Below, piece by piece: positions 20,094 to 29,053 of a stretch of DNA of 64,000 nt. Where the stretch lies: contig CAWJJY010000003.1 of assembly GCA_963843385.1 (NCBI GenBank), positions 434,001 through 498,000 on the forward strand. Direction: 5' to 3'. Both the position numbers and the translations under genes were made by a program. The stretch comes from CAVOHU01 sp963843385 (GTDB taxonomy: Bacteria; Acidobacteriota; Vicinamibacteria; Vicinamibacterales; JAKQTR01). Position 1 is the first letter of the stretch; every line of letters begins with the position of its first letter. The notes under the pieces are model-generated. The model was not told the origin of the DNA. It ran no database searches and saw only the letters and a list, made by a program, of their open reading frames with translations.

Positions 20094-20099
20094 TATACT
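20094..20099 (+). promoter_or_regulatory. -10 box (extended) for rpmB
   Basis: TGCTATACT supplies an extended -10 (TGn before TATACT). No good -35 is visible, which is acceptable for an extended -10. The leader to the rpmB ATG would be about 52 nt. It lies just outside the right end of MITE copy A. Confidence 0.5.
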
Positions 20100-20157
20100 T
20101 GGGGTTTCGTCCAGCACGGGTAGCCCGCGCAGGACCTCAAAGGCGAGTAAACGCACA

Positions 20158-20349
20158 ATGGCACAGCGCTGCGAAATCTGCGGAAAGGGCCCGGTCGTGG
20201 GCCGGAACATCAGCCACGCCCACAACGTCACGCCCCGCCGGTTCGAGCCGAACCTGCAGCGGGTCAGGGCGACGATCAACGGCGGAACCAAGCGGATTCG
20301 CGTGTGCACCCGGTGCCTGCGGTCCGGCAAGGTGGTCAAGGCCGCGTAG
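20158..20349 (+). CDS. rpmB: 50S ribosomal protein L28
   Basis: 63 residues, the expected size. MAQRCEICGKGPVVGRNISH and VTPRRFEPNLQ are the L28 signature, followed by IRVCTRCLRSGKVVKAA. The CxxC pairs (CEIC and CTRC) make this the zinc-binding C+ form. It is a component of the large ribosomal subunit. The ridA-like gene follows after 36 bp. Confidence 0.97.
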   Translation: MAQRCEICGKGPVVGRNISHAHNVTPRRFEPNLQRVRATINGGTKRIRVCTRCLRSGKVVKAA

Positions 20350-20385
20350 GGACCCTGTCGGATTCCAGGCTGATTGGAGGCGACC

Positions 20386-20763
20386 ATGCGCAACGCGATT
20401 GCCACCCCCGAGGCTCCCCAGGCCATCGGCCCATACTCCCAGGCCATTCGAGCCGGCAACCTGCTGTTCGCTTCGGGCCAGATCCCGATTGACCCCGCCA
20501 CCGGCGCGCTCGTCGACGGGGACATTACGGCTCAGACGCGCCGCGTGCTCGACAATCTTGGCGCGATTCTCAAGGCGGCCGGCGCGTCCTACGACAACGT
20601 GGTCCGGACCACGGTCTACCTGGCCGACATGAACGACTTCCCCACGATGAACGCGGCGTACGCCGCCTATTTCAACTCGCCGGCACCAGCGCGTTCGACC
20701 GTCCAGGCGGCCCGTCTTCCGCGGGACGCGCGGGTCGAAATCGACGTCATCGCCGTTCTCTGA
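20386..20763 (+). CDS. ridA: RidA-family reactive enamine/imine deaminase
   Basis: 125 residues. The family signature is APQAIGPYSQAIRAGNLLFA, then SGQIPIDPATG and QTRRVLDNLGAILKAAGAS, VVRTTVYLADMNDF and RSTVQAARLPRDARVEID, where the conserved Arg binds the substrate carboxylate. RidA hydrolyses reactive 2-aminoacrylate intermediates to keto acids. The ATG at 20386 has GGAGG upstream and gives the family N-terminus. Confidence 0.94.
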   Translation: MRNAIATPEAPQAIGPYSQAIRAGNLLFASGQIPIDPATGALVDGDITAQTRRVLDNLGAILKAAGASYDNVVRTTVYLADMNDFPTMNAAYAAYFNSPAPARSTVQAARLPRDARVEIDVIAVL

Positions 20764-20782
20764 AATCCTGCGCTCCGCACGA

Positions 20783-21048
20783 CTGGCTGGTGGCTGAAGG
20801 CTCGAGGCTGGCGGCCTCGGGGACAGCCACGCCATTCACGGCAACGATCCCAGGCCGGGTGTCTTCTTCGTGGACGCGCCTCACGCAAGAACCAACCACC
20901 GAACGAGCGCTCGGACGCAGAGAGGCTCTCTGCCCGCACGGGGTGTGTTCGGTCAAGGACATAGGTTGCAGGTCGTTCTACGGACATGGGTGACACGTGA
21001 TCGACGTGCTTCCGCGCCGCCAGCCGCCAGCCGCCGGCCGCCAGCCTG
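20783..21048. repeat. two 7-bp-period arrays in the ridA-relA gap
   Basis: The 298-bp gap between the convergent ridA-like and rel genes carries GGCTGGT/GGCTGAA/GGCTCGA/GGCTGGC units at 20783-20818 and inverted CCAGCCG units at 21014-21048. The two arrays are therefore in opposite orientation and could pair as RNA. No gene is seen between them. Confidence 0.8.
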
Positions 21049-21061
21049 AATTGTCCTGAGT

Positions 21062-23269
21062 CTATGCGCTCTTTTCGGGCGCGCCTGATGCGACTCGTCG
21101 CGGCCCGTCAGCGGCCACCGATCGCGTCCGATCCACCGACACGACGCCCTTGGCCGATCGCAGGGTCTTGATCACCTTTTCCAGGTGCTTCATGTCGCTG
21201 ATCTCGAGGGTCACGTTGATCCGGCCGCGCCGCTCTTCGTTGATGTGGGCGTCGATCCCGGTGATGTTGGTTTTCATCCCGGCAATCCGCGTGCTGATCT
21301 CGGCGAGTATGCCGGGCCGGTCCTCCACCTCCATGGTCAGGTGGACGGTGTACCGGCCCGCATCGTCGCCCTTGTCCCATTCCACGTCGATGCGGCGGTC
21401 GGGATCGAACAGGAGGTTGGTCACGTTGGGACAGTTGATCGAATGGACCGACACGCCCTTGCCGCGCGTGATGTAGCCCACGATCTTCTCGCCGCGAATC
21501 GGATTGCAGCACCGCGCCCGGAACACGAGCAGGTCGTCGGCTCCCCGCACCTTGATGCGGTCGCCGCCCATGCCCATGGCGCGCTTGACGACCGAGGCCA
21601 CGGTCGACTCGGATTTCTCGGTCAGCTCCCCGCCCGGCGACAGCCGCGAGAGCACCTGCCGGGCCCCGACCTTCCCGTAGCCGATCGCCGCCAGCAGATC
21701 GTGCCCCTTCTGCACGCCCCACTCGCTGGCAATCCTGTCCAGTCCGTCGCCGTCGAGCAGCGATTTCACATTGACGTCGAACCGGCGCGCTTCCTTTTCG
21801 AAGAGCTTCCGCCCGATCTCGACCGCGCGGTCCCGTTCTTCGGTGTGGAGGAACTGCTTGATCTTGTTCCGCGCGCGCGCGGTGGCCACGAAGTTCAGCC
21901 AGTCGCGGCTCGGCCGGTGCTTGGCGGCGGTGACGATTTCCACGATGTCGCCGTTCTTGAGCAGCGTGCGGATGGGCATCATCTTGCCGTTGATGCGCGC
22001 GCCGACGCACTTGTGGCCGACGTCGGTGTGAATCGTGTACGCGAAGTCGATGATGGTGGCCCCGCGGGGCAGCGCCTTCACCTGGCCCTTGGGCGTGAAG
22101 GTGTAGACCTCCTCGGGGTAGAGATCGACCTTGAGGTTCTGGATGAACTCCTGCGGATCGCGGACCTCCTGCTGCCACTCGAGCATCTGGCGCAGCCACT
22201 TGAAATACCGCTCGTCGCGTGCCGCGCCGACGCGTCCCTCTTTGTACTTCCAGTGCGAGGCGATCCCTTCCTCGGCGTGCCGGTGCATCTCCTCGGTGCG
22301 GATCTGGACCTCGAAGGGGACCCCGCGATCGCTGATGACCGAGGTGTGCAGCGACTGGTACCCGTTGGGCCGCGGCGTGGCGATGAGGTCCTTGATGCGG
22401 CCGGGCACGGGAGGCCAGGTCTGGTGGATGATCCCGAGCGCGGCGTAGCAGTCCTTGACGGTTTTGGTGATGAGTCGCAGCGCGAGGAAATCGTACACCT
22501 GCTCGAGCTCGATCTTCTGCCGCTTCAGCTTCAGGTGGATGCTGTAGAGGCGCTTGATGCGGCCGTCGATCGAGACGATGGGAACCTGCGCGTCCTCGAG
22601 CTTCGCCCTGACGGTCTTGCGCAGCTCCTCGACCAGGCCCTCGGTCGCCCGGCGCCGACGCTCCACACTGGCCTTGAGGCCTTCGTAGGCTTCGGGCTCG
22701 AGGTAGCGGAACGCGAGGTCCTCCAGCTCGTTCTTGACGCGGCTCATCCCGAGGCGGTTGGCGATGGGCGCGTAGATGTCGAGGGTTTCCTGCGCGATGC
22801 GCTCCCGGTTCTCGTCGGGCATGTACTGGAGCGTCCGCATGTTGTGCAGCCGATCGGCGAGCTTGACCAGGATGACCCGGATGTCGTCGACCATCGCGAG
22901 GAGCATCTTCCGGAAGCTCTCCGCCTGGCGCTCCGCCGACGACGAGAAGGGAATCGCGCCGATCTTGGTCACGCCCTCGACCAGGTGCGCGACCTCCGGC
23001 CCGAACAGCTCCGTGATGCGTTCGACGGTGGCGAGGGTGTCCTCGACCACGTCGTGCAGCAGGCCGGCGATGATGGCCGCGGGATCCAGGCGCAGATCGG
23101 CGAGAAAATCCGCGACTTCCAGCGGGTGCACGAGGTAGGGCTCCCCCGAGCGCCGGACCTGGCCCTTGTGCGCAAGGGCCGAGAAGACGTAGGCGCGCCG
23201 CAGCAACTCGATGTCCTCATCGGTCACGTAGCCGCGGACCTTGTCGACGACGTCTTCGAATCGAATCAT
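21062..23269 (-). CDS. relA: bifunctional (p)ppGpp synthetase/hydrolase (RelA/SpoT homologue)
   Basis: 735 residues. The N-terminal HD hydrolase has LVHPLEVADFLADLRLD and GLLHDVVEDTL (His-Asp). The synthetase has GRIKDLIATPRPNGYQSLHT and VQIRTEEMHRHAEEGIASHW; the RxKD form (RIKD) is the one found in bifunctional enzymes. TGS (VYTFTPKGQVKALPRGAT) and a C-terminal ACT domain (VHLTMEVEDRPGILAEIST) follow. It makes and degrades the stringent-response alarmone in the cytoplasm. The start MIRFEDVVDKV is at 23269. Confidence 0.96.
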   Translation of the reverse strand: MIRFEDVVDKVRGYVTDEDIELLRRAYVFSALAHKGQVRRSGEPYLVHPLEVADFLADLRLDPAAIIAGLLHDVVEDTLATVERITELFGPEVAHLVEGVTKIGAIPFSSSAERQAESFRKMLLAMVDDIRVILVKLADRLHNMRTLQYMPDENRERIAQETLDIYAPIANRLGMSRVKNELEDLAFRYLEPEAYEGLKASVERRRRATEGLVEELRKTVRAKLEDAQVPIVSIDGRIKRLYSIHLKLKRQKIELEQVYDFLALRLITKTVKDCYAALGIIHQTWPPVPGRIKDLIATPRPNGYQSLHTSVISDRGVPFEVQIRTEEMHRHAEEGIASHWKYKEGRVGAARDERYFKWLRQMLEWQQEVRDPQEFIQNLKVDLYPEEVYTFTPKGQVKALPRGATIIDFAYTIHTDVGHKCVGARINGKMMPIRTLLKNGDIVEIVTAAKHRPSRDWLNFVATARARNKIKQFLHTEERDRAVEIGRKLFEKEARRFDVNVKSLLDGDGLDRIASEWGVQKGHDLLAAIGYGKVGARQVLSRLSPGGELTEKSESTVASVVKRAMGMGGDRIKVRGADDLLVFRARCCNPIRGEKIVGYITRGKGVSVHSINCPNVTNLLFDPDRRIDVEWDKGDDAGRYTVHLTMEVEDRPGILAEISTRIAGMKTNITGIDAHINEERRGRINVTLEISDMKHLEKVIKTLRSAKGVVSVDRTRSVAADGPRRVASGAPEKSA

Positions 23270-23446
23270 CGGCGGCGGTGTCTAATACCTACGGATCTTC
23301 AGGTATCGGGCCTGGAGACAGCGGGAGCGTTCGGCATCTCGCGTCGGGTCGCAGCTTCGGAGGCGGCTCGTACTCATGATAGAGGCCCAATCTCGGCAGG
23401 GTCAAGGCGCGGGACACGGGCAAAGACCTGGCAGTGCGGGAGTTGC

Positions 23447-23476
23447 TTGACTTGCCTTTTTTCGGTTCACTATACT
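23447..23476 (+). promoter_or_regulatory. sigma-70-type promoter for the TPR lipoprotein
   Basis: TTGACT (23447-23452) and TATACT (23471-23476) are separated by 18 bp, both one step from consensus. Transcription would start near 23483 and give a leader of about 136 nt before the ATG at 23619. It is one of the clearest promoters in the window. Confidence 0.72.
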
Positions 23477-23618
23477 GCCCTCTGCTTGGGAAGACGTCTT
23501 CCCTTCGCGGGAGGGGCCACCACCCTGTCTGGCCGTCATTCTTCGCGATCTACTCTGATTTTTCGAAATGGCCGTCTCCGGCCGGTCAATTCCGCGCATC
23601 GCGCGTAAGGGGGACATA

Positions 23619-24572
23619 ATGGACAGGCGTTTCTGGCGCGGCGCATCGCTGGCGATCCTCATGGTGATGGCCGTGTCGCTCGTTGGCTGCAGCCAGTTTG
23701 GGACGTTGAAGGCGAAAAAGGCCATCAAGGAAGCGCACGCGCTGTACCAGCAGCAGGAGTACAAGCGGGCCGCCGTGAAGTACGAGGAGTGCATCGCGAA
23801 CGACCCGAACCAGACCGCGGCCTACTTCTACCTCGGGAACAGCTACGACCAGCTCTTCAAGCCGAGCCGGAAAGGTGAGGCGGAAAACGACGGCTACCTG
23901 ACCAAGGCCATCGAGAACTACAAGAAGGCCGCCGACCTGGAACCCGATCCCAAGATCAAGAAGCTCGCACTCGAGTTCCTGGTCGCCGCCTACGGGCCCG
24001 ACAAGATGAACGACGCCAGCCAGTCCGAGCCGCTCGTGCAGCGCATGATCCAGATCGATCCGACCGAGCCGACCAACTACTTCGGCCTGGCCAAGATCTA
24101 CGAGGACGCCGGCGAGTACGACAAGGCCGAGCAGGCGTTGCTCAAGGCCAAGGAAATCAAGCCGAACGACTCGGCCGTCTACCTCCAGCTGGCGGCCTTC
24201 TACAACCGGCAGGAAGAGTTCGACAAGACCATCGACGCCCTGCAGCAGCGCTCGGCCCGGGAGCCGAACAACCCGGAAGCCTTCTACACGACGGCCGGCT
24301 ACTTCTGGGAGAAGGCGTACCGCGACTTCCGCCTGAAGGACCCCGAGAAGAAGAAATACGTCGAGCAGGGCATCGAACAGGTTGACAAGGCTCTCCAGCT
24401 GAAGCCCGACTACATGGAGGCCATCGTCTACAAGAATCTCCTGCTCCGCCTCAAGGCCAACCTCGAGAAGGATCCGGCGGTCCAGCAGTCGCTCATCAAG
24501 GAAGCCGACAAGCTGCGCGACCTGGCGGCCGACCTCAAGAAGAAGAAGGTGTCGGGCGTCGGCGGCGACTAG
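23619..24572 (+). CDS. TPR-repeat lipoprotein
   Basis: 317 residues from the ATG at 23619 (AAGGGGG upstream). MDRRFWRGASLAILMVMAVS then SLVGC is a lipobox with cleavage before Cys-24 or so; Lgt and LspA are encoded at 4.2-5.6 kb. Tetratricopeptide units follow (ALYQQQEYKRAAVKYEECIA, AYFYLGNSYDQLF, YFGLAKIYEDAGEYDKAEQ, VYLQLAAFYNRQEEFDKTID, QVDKALQLKPDYMEA). It is probably an outer-membrane or periplasmic scaffold; partners are unknown. A sigma-70 promoter and an intrinsic terminator make it a single-gene unit. Confidence 0.85.
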   Translation: MDRRFWRGASLAILMVMAVSLVGCSQFGTLKAKKAIKEAHALYQQQEYKRAAVKYEECIANDPNQTAAYFYLGNSYDQLFKPSRKGEAENDGYLTKAIENYKKAADLEPDPKIKKLALEFLVAAYGPDKMNDASQSEPLVQRMIQIDPTEPTNYFGLAKIYEDAGEYDKAEQALLKAKEIKPNDSAVYLQLAAFYNRQEEFDKTIDALQQRSAREPNNPEAFYTTAGYFWEKAYRDFRLKDPEKKKYVEQGIEQVDKALQLKPDYMEAIVYKNLLLRLKANLEKDPAVQQSLIKEADKLRDLAADLKKKKVSGVGGD

Positions 24573-24598
24573 CCGGCACCGGCCTGCGACGACCACAG

Positions 24599-24634
24599 GG
24601 CCATTCCGCCTGAGAGGGCGGGATGGCCTTTTTT
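24599..24634 (+). terminator. intrinsic terminator after the TPR lipoprotein gene
   Basis: GGCCATTCCGCC (24599-24610) pairs with GGCGGGATGGCC (24617-24628) with one wobble position, followed by six T at 24629-24634. It lies 27 bp after the stop codon. Confidence 0.9.
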
Positions 24635-24762
24635 GTTGGGTTTCATGGGCACTCCGCCAGTCGACGAGCCGACGCCGAACACCTGGATGATGCCGTGTCG
24701 CGTCCCTGGCCATAACGGGTTCACAATAGAGTGCGTGAGGATGGCCGAGGAGGCGACCAACC

Positions 24763-25923
24763 ATGGGTGCAGTGCGCTCGGCGCCGCGTGCAACCGTCGA
24801 GACCGCCGGCTGGCCAGACGCCGGCAGACGGGCGACCTCTGCCGGCATCGACCCCGGGCTGCGTGAGCCCCCGGTCGTCCTCCTGCGTGCCTGCAGACGC
24901 CCCACGGCCCCACGCTGCCTGACCGCCCGCGTGGGGCGACTTGCCGCCGGCCTCGCCGCCCTGGTGCTCCTCGGCACCGAAGCGTTGCCAGTCATTCTGG
25001 CCGAGGACTCGATCCTGCCAGATGCGCGGGCCGACCAATCGGCCCGGCCGCCTCAGAATCCTGACCAGCCGGCCAAACCCGTTCCTCGAGACCGGTCGAT
25101 CGGAGGCGATCTGGTCGGAACGTGGAACTGGGTTTCCGGCCGCTCGCTCGTGGTGTTCTCCGATGGCACCTTCGACCTCTACCAGGGCAGCAACCTGATT
25201 GGCGGCGGGCGGTGGGAGATCGTCGACGTCGCCAGGCGCACGCTGCTCCTGACGCATCGGCCGGGCGGCGTGGTGGACACGGTGACGCTTTCAGCCGATG
25301 GACGCTCGCTCGACGGCTCCGACAGCGACCGCCGCGACATCCGCGCGACCAAGCGGAGCATCGCGCCTGAACCGGGCACGCTCGGCGTGGATCTCGTGGG
25401 CACGTGGAACTGGGTCTCGGGCCGGACGCTCATCATCTATGCCGACGGCACCTTCGACCTCTACCAGGGCAGCAACAAGATCAACGACGGACGGTGGATG
25501 GTTGTCGACCTCATGGTGCGCCTGGTCCGCCTCGCCAACCGCATCGGCGGCGTAGTGGACACGGTGACGCTCTCGGCCGACGGACGGACGCTCGAGGGCA
25601 GGAACAGCGACAACCAGGCGCTGCGCGGGACGAGGCGCAGCGGCCCGGTTGCGGCAGGGACCATCGCCGCCGACCTGGTGGGCACCTGGAACTGGGTCTC
25701 GGCCCGGACGCTCGTTGTCTTTGCTGACGGCAGTTTCGACCTCTACCAGGGCGGCAACCTGATTGGCGGCGGTCAGTGGTCGATCCTGGACGCGCCCAAG
25801 CGGGTGCTTCGATTCACCTATCGACCCCGCGGAGGCGTGGAGACGATGACGCTCGCGGCCGACGGCCGTTCGCTCGACGGCACCAACGGCGAGGGCGAGA
25901 GGATTCGCGGAACGAAGAGGTGA
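24763..25923 (+). CDS. exported protein with three tandem copies of a ~95-residue domain
   Basis: 386 residues, not recognised. AGGAGG lies 9 bases before the ATG, supporting this start. About 55 basic residues precede a hydrophobic segment (RLAAGLAALVLLGTEALPV, about 58-78); a GTG at 24931 would give a compact signal peptide instead. Three copies start at about residues 116, 210 and 305, each opening DLVGTWNWVSGR, then FDLYQG, GGGRW and VDTVTLSADGRSLDG. They repeat about every 282-285 bp. The Gly-Thr-Trp-Asn-Trp opening suggests a small beta-sandwich or lipocalin-like fold, which is only inference. Confidence 0.75.
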   Translation: MGAVRSAPRATVETAGWPDAGRRATSAGIDPGLREPPVVLLRACRRPTAPRCLTARVGRLAAGLAALVLLGTEALPVILAEDSILPDARADQSARPPQNPDQPAKPVPRDRSIGGDLVGTWNWVSGRSLVVFSDGTFDLYQGSNLIGGGRWEIVDVARRTLLLTHRPGGVVDTVTLSADGRSLDGSDSDRRDIRATKRSIAPEPGTLGVDLVGTWNWVSGRTLIIYADGTFDLYQGSNKINDGRWMVVDLMVRLVRLANRIGGVVDTVTLSADGRTLEGRNSDNQALRGTRRSGPVAAGTIAADLVGTWNWVSARTLVVFADGSFDLYQGGNLIGGGQWSILDAPKRVLRFTYRPRGGVETMTLAADGRSLDGTNGEGERIRGTKR

Positions 25924-25944
25924 GGTCCGGCTGGCGGATGATCG

Positions 25945-26125
25945 CGTTGCGGCCCGGTTGTCGCGGCGCGGCCCCGCTCGCAATCGCCGGCAAAACCCAT
26001 CTTCAGGGTGCTGTTGGCGGAAGCGATGGGTCCCCCACCCATCGCGGATTTCGGCCCCTGCGATGGGTTTTGCAGACTGACGCCGTCGGCTCGGCTCAAG
26101 GGGCACCTTCGGCGGAAGACCGCCT
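25945..26125. repeat. divergent relative of the MITE-like element (copy C)
   Basis: CCCCGCTC, then ATCGCCGGCAAA, then GACTGACGCC and GGCTCGGCTC, occur in the same order and spacing as in copy A. The inner stem is conserved in shape but not sequence: GCAAAACCCATC (about 25990-26001) pairs with GATGGGTTTTGC (26062-26073). The outer inverted repeats are not recognisable. Ends are approximate. Confidence 0.6.
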
Positions 26126-26249
26126 CACTCGCTTCCGCGACAACTGGACCGCAACGTATGTGCCCGCCGCGCCGAGCCGCCGCCCGACGTGGCGGGTTCC
26201 GCTGCCGCCTTCCACGAGGGAGGGAACGCGTACCTGCCGCCGGCCGCCG

Positions 26250-26296
26250 TACAAAGCAAACGGCTGCCTCGTCCCCCGCGGGAACGAAGCAGCCGT
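26250..26296 (-). terminator. hairpin terminator after the FN3-repeat gene (copy 1 of a repeated element)
   Basis: Read on the minus strand, ACGGCTGCTTCGTTCCC pairs with GGGGACGAGGCAGCCGT, followed by TTGCTTTGT. It lies 57 bp after the FN3 gene stop. A near-identical element is at 28384-28431 behind exbD. Confidence 0.75.
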
Positions 26297-26352
26297 CAGA
26301 TTTCCACGCCCGGCGAAGCTGCTCGAGCCGATTGACAGAGGCCGCGACCCCG

Positions 26353-27717
26353 CTACTGCACGATCAGCATGAAGTCGTTCGACGCTGCGCCCGTGCCGCA
26401 CGAATTCTTCGACTTGATCCTGACATAGTAGGTACCCGATCCGATCCCACCGAATGTCGCGGTCGTCGCGGACCCGCCGAGATCCAGCACCGCGAGATTC
26501 GCCTGGCCTGCTGCACTCCCTGCCTCGAGTACGTACGTCGTTGGCCCGTTGCTTGTCCCCACGAAGGTGGGCGCGGTCCACCCGAACTGCACGGTGCCCC
26601 CGCTGTTGAGGTCGGTGTGCACCCCGCTCGGCGCGCCTGGTGCCGCCGTGCATCCGACCACTAGCGCCACCTCGTTCGACGCTCCGCTCGTGCCGCCGGT
26701 GTTGCCGGCCTTGACGCGCACGTAGTAGGTCCCGTTGCCGACGCCGCCCGACGTGAACGAGGTCGCGCTATTCCCGGTTGCGAGGTTCGCCAGATTCGCC
26801 AGGCCCGGCGCCGAGCCGGCCTCGATGGTGTACGAACTCGGCGCGCCGCCGCTTGACGGCGCGTTCCAGGTCAGGACAATCGTCGATCCTGCCGAACTCC
26901 ATTGCAGGCCGGTTGGCACGCCCGGCGCAGCCGGACCGACAACGGCCGCGACCTCGTTCGAGGCTGGACTGGTCCCGCCAAGATTGGAGGCGCGAACGCG
27001 GAGGAAGTACGTGCCGTTCGCCACGCCGGTGGCCACGAAACTGGTCGACGCGTTCCCGGTTGAGAAATCCGCGAGATTCGAGAGGCCAGACGAAGATCCC
27101 GCTTCGATGGTGTAGGAGGTCGGCGCACCTCCAGCGACAGGCGCCGTCCACGACAGCGTCAGGGTCGAGCCAGCCGCGTTAGCCGAAAGGCCTGTCGGCG
27201 CTCCGGGTGGAACCGGCCCAACGCGCAGGGCGATCTCGTTGGATGGTCCTCCCTCGCCGAGCACGTTGCTCGCACGCACACGCAGGTAGTAGAGGCCGTT
27301 CGATACGCCGCTCGCGGCGAAGCTCGTCTGCGTGCTGCCGGTCGCGAATTTCGCGAGATTTGCAAGGCCAGGCGCAGTCCCCGCTTCGATGATGTAGGTC
27401 GCGAGCGGTGTACCGGACGTCGGAGCGTTCCACGTGAGCGAGATGGAAGACCCGGAACTCGAACCGGCAAGGCCGGAGGCCGAAAGTGGCGCGTCGAGCA
27501 CCGTGTTCACGACCTGGCCATCGAGCGTGGCCGTCACGGTCACTGCACCGGGCTGGGACACGGTCAACGTGGCCGTCGCGGCCCCGCTGACCGTGGTGGA
27601 CTGCGGGGTGATCGTGCCGCGCGACGTGCTGAACTGTATCGGAACGTCGTTGATCGACGCCGGAAGGCCGGGCGGGTAACACCATGCCTTGTTGTCACAG
27701 CGTAGACTGCAGGCCAT
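26353..27717 (-). CDS. FN3-repeat surface/secreted protein, probably 5'-truncated
   Basis: A Big-like domain comes first (VPIQFSTSRGTITPQSTTVS, GAVTVTATLDGQVVN). Four fibronectin type III domains follow, each with LSWTAP or LTWNAP, then SYTIEAGS, NLA, GTYYLRV or GTYYVRV and SNEVALVVG. The protein lacks a signal peptide. The 5' end reads MACSLRCDNKAWCYPPG into the middle of what should be a larger Big domain. The ATG at 27717 is the first in-frame start next to family sequence; the frame stays open to a GTG at 27843 without sensible sequence. The N-terminus may have been lost, or be out of frame upstream. Confidence 0.7.
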   Translation of the reverse strand: MACSLRCDNKAWCYPPGLPASINDVPIQFSTSRGTITPQSTTVSGAATATLTVSQPGAVTVTATLDGQVVNTVLDAPLSASGLAGSSSGSSISLTWNAPTSGTPLATYIIEAGTAPGLANLAKFATGSTQTSFAASGVSNGLYYLRVRASNVLGEGGPSNEIALRVGPVPPGAPTGLSANAAGSTLTLSWTAPVAGGAPTSYTIEAGSSSGLSNLADFSTGNASTSFVATGVANGTYFLRVRASNLGGTSPASNEVAAVVGPAAPGVPTGLQWSSAGSTIVLTWNAPSSGGAPSSYTIEAGSAPGLANLANLATGNSATSFTSGGVGNGTYYVRVKAGNTGGTSGASNEVALVVGCTAAPGAPSGVHTDLNSGGTVQFGWTAPTFVGTSNGPTTYVLEAGSAAGQANLAVLDLGGSATTATFGGIGSGTYYVRIKSKNSCGTGAASNDFMLIVQ

Positions 27718-28383
27718 TCTGGACGCTGTCGATGACCGACTCTGGACCAGGTATCCTGATTGAGAAGCGTTCCAAGCAGCCGGCACAGATGCCGCACATT
27801 GCGGATGCGAATCATCAGCGTGGCGTGAACGTCGGCGCCTCACGCGAACGGCGACGGCACGTTCTTTCCTGCGGCATCAGCGAATATAGAGATACAGGTT
27901 CCGTTCCGAGAGAATCACGCGTCGCAGGCTGCCGCACGCATATCGCGCTCGGCGCTAGAGTCACGGCGATAGGCCGTTTGCGTGACGTGTCGATGATCTC
28001 CACTCTCGTCGACACGCTCAAGGGTCTTCGGTCATCGCGTTGTCTGGCATCGACGACTAGGCGTCGCCCAGTGGCATCGAACAGGCGCGCGGAGCGTACG
28101 ATAAGTCACGATCGTCGCAGAGGCGTCACGTTGGAGTCACGCAAGCCGGGTAGACGGGGCCTGTGACGCCGCACGTGCGGGAGCGAGTCCGCGTGAGCGG
28201 TGAGTCGAGCGGGTGGCGTTGTTCCAGGAAAGAGAGTCCGCTCCCCCGCGTGAACGCCCGTCACCGGCCTCTGAGCCCTGCTGGTGGCAGGCCGGTCTAC
28301 GGAGGCCGCCAGCTCTTCATCGGCTCGACAGCTGCCCGCCACGGCCCGGCAAGCCCTAGCCTGGTCGCAGCAACGTCGCGCCG
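27718..28383. other. gene-free stretch upstream of the FN3-repeat gene
   Basis: No reading frame with family similarity, ribosome-binding site or plausible composition was found on either strand. It is more AT-rich than its surroundings at about 27720-27930. It may be the decayed 5' part of the FN3 gene or a deletion or recombination junction. No tRNA or repeat array is seen. Confidence 0.55.
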
Positions 28384-28431
28384 GTACAAAGCAAACGGCC
28401 GCCCCGTCCCCCGAGGGGACGAGGCAGCCGT
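28384..28431 (-). terminator. hairpin terminator after exbD (copy 2 of the repeated element)
   Basis: On the minus strand AACGGCTGCCTCGTCCCC pairs with GGGGACGGGGCGGCCGT, then TTGCTTTGTAC. The tail and stem ends match the element at 26250-26296 (GTTTGCTTTGTAC shared), while loop bases differ. It lies 143 bp beyond the last gene of the tonB-exbBDD operon. Confidence 0.7.
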
Positions 28432-28504
28432 TGATGTTCTGCTTGATTTCAGGCCCTGGCTCGAGAGCAGTCGCTTCCACGGCGGGCGCCGTGATACGGC
28501 ACCC

Positions 28505-28540
28505 GCCCCAGGCCTCAAGCCCCAAGCCTCGAGCCTTGCG
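28505..28540. repeat. 7-bp-period array (CCTCAAG/CCCCAAG/CCTCGAG)
   Basis: Short degenerate heptamer run between the exbD stop and its terminator hairpin, the same family as the array at 47541-47645 in inverted orientation. Confidence 0.75.
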
Positions 28541-28573
28541 CGTCCCGTCCGCCCCCGGGCGAGGCGTCGCGAG

Positions 28574-29053
28574 CTAGTTGCCGGCTCCTGGCCGGACACC
28601 CGCCGCGGTGCGCATGCCCTCGGTCACGATCCCGACCTTCTCGACGCCAGCGCCCTTCGCCGCATCGATGACCTCGACGATGTCGCCGTAACGGAGCCGC
28701 CCGTCGCCGACGATGAACATCGTCTTGTCCTTGCGCTGCTCGAAGATGTTCCGCAGGCGCGTCTCGAGATCCTGAATCGTCACGTCCTGCTTGTTGACCG
28801 AGATCCGCCGATCCGCCGTGTACTCGAGCACGATCTGGTTGCTCGTGTCCGTCTGGTTCGTGGCGCTCTTGGTCTCCGGGGGCAGGTTGATGTCGATGCC
28901 CTTCTGCGTCAGCGGAAGGGCGGCCATGAAGATGATCAGCAGCACGAGCAGGACGTCGATGAGCGGCGTGACGTTCATGTCTGCCGAGGCATGAAGTTCC
29001 TTGCCGACGACGACGTCTTCTGCGCCGAAGTGTTTGTGCGCGTGTTTCATCAC
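28574..29053 (-). CDS. exbD: biopolymer transport protein ExbD/TolR (second copy)
   Basis: 159 residues. MNVTPLIDVLLVLLIIFMAA carries the TolR/ExbD membrane helix with its essential Asp. A periplasmic domain follows (IVLEYTADRRISVN, DLETRLRNIFEQR). It is part of the proton-driven TonB/Tol motor with ExbB. Its start overlaps the stop of the first exbD by 4 nt. It is the last gene of the minus-strand tonB-exbB-exbD-exbD operon. Confidence 0.93.
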   Translation of the reverse strand: MMKHAHKHFGAEDVVVGKELHASADMNVTPLIDVLLVLLIIFMAALPLTQKGIDINLPPETKSATNQTDTSNQIVLEYTADRRISVNKQDVTIQDLETRLRNIFEQRKDKTMFIVGDGRLRYGDIVEVIDAAKGAGVEKVGIVTEGMRTAAGVRPGAGN

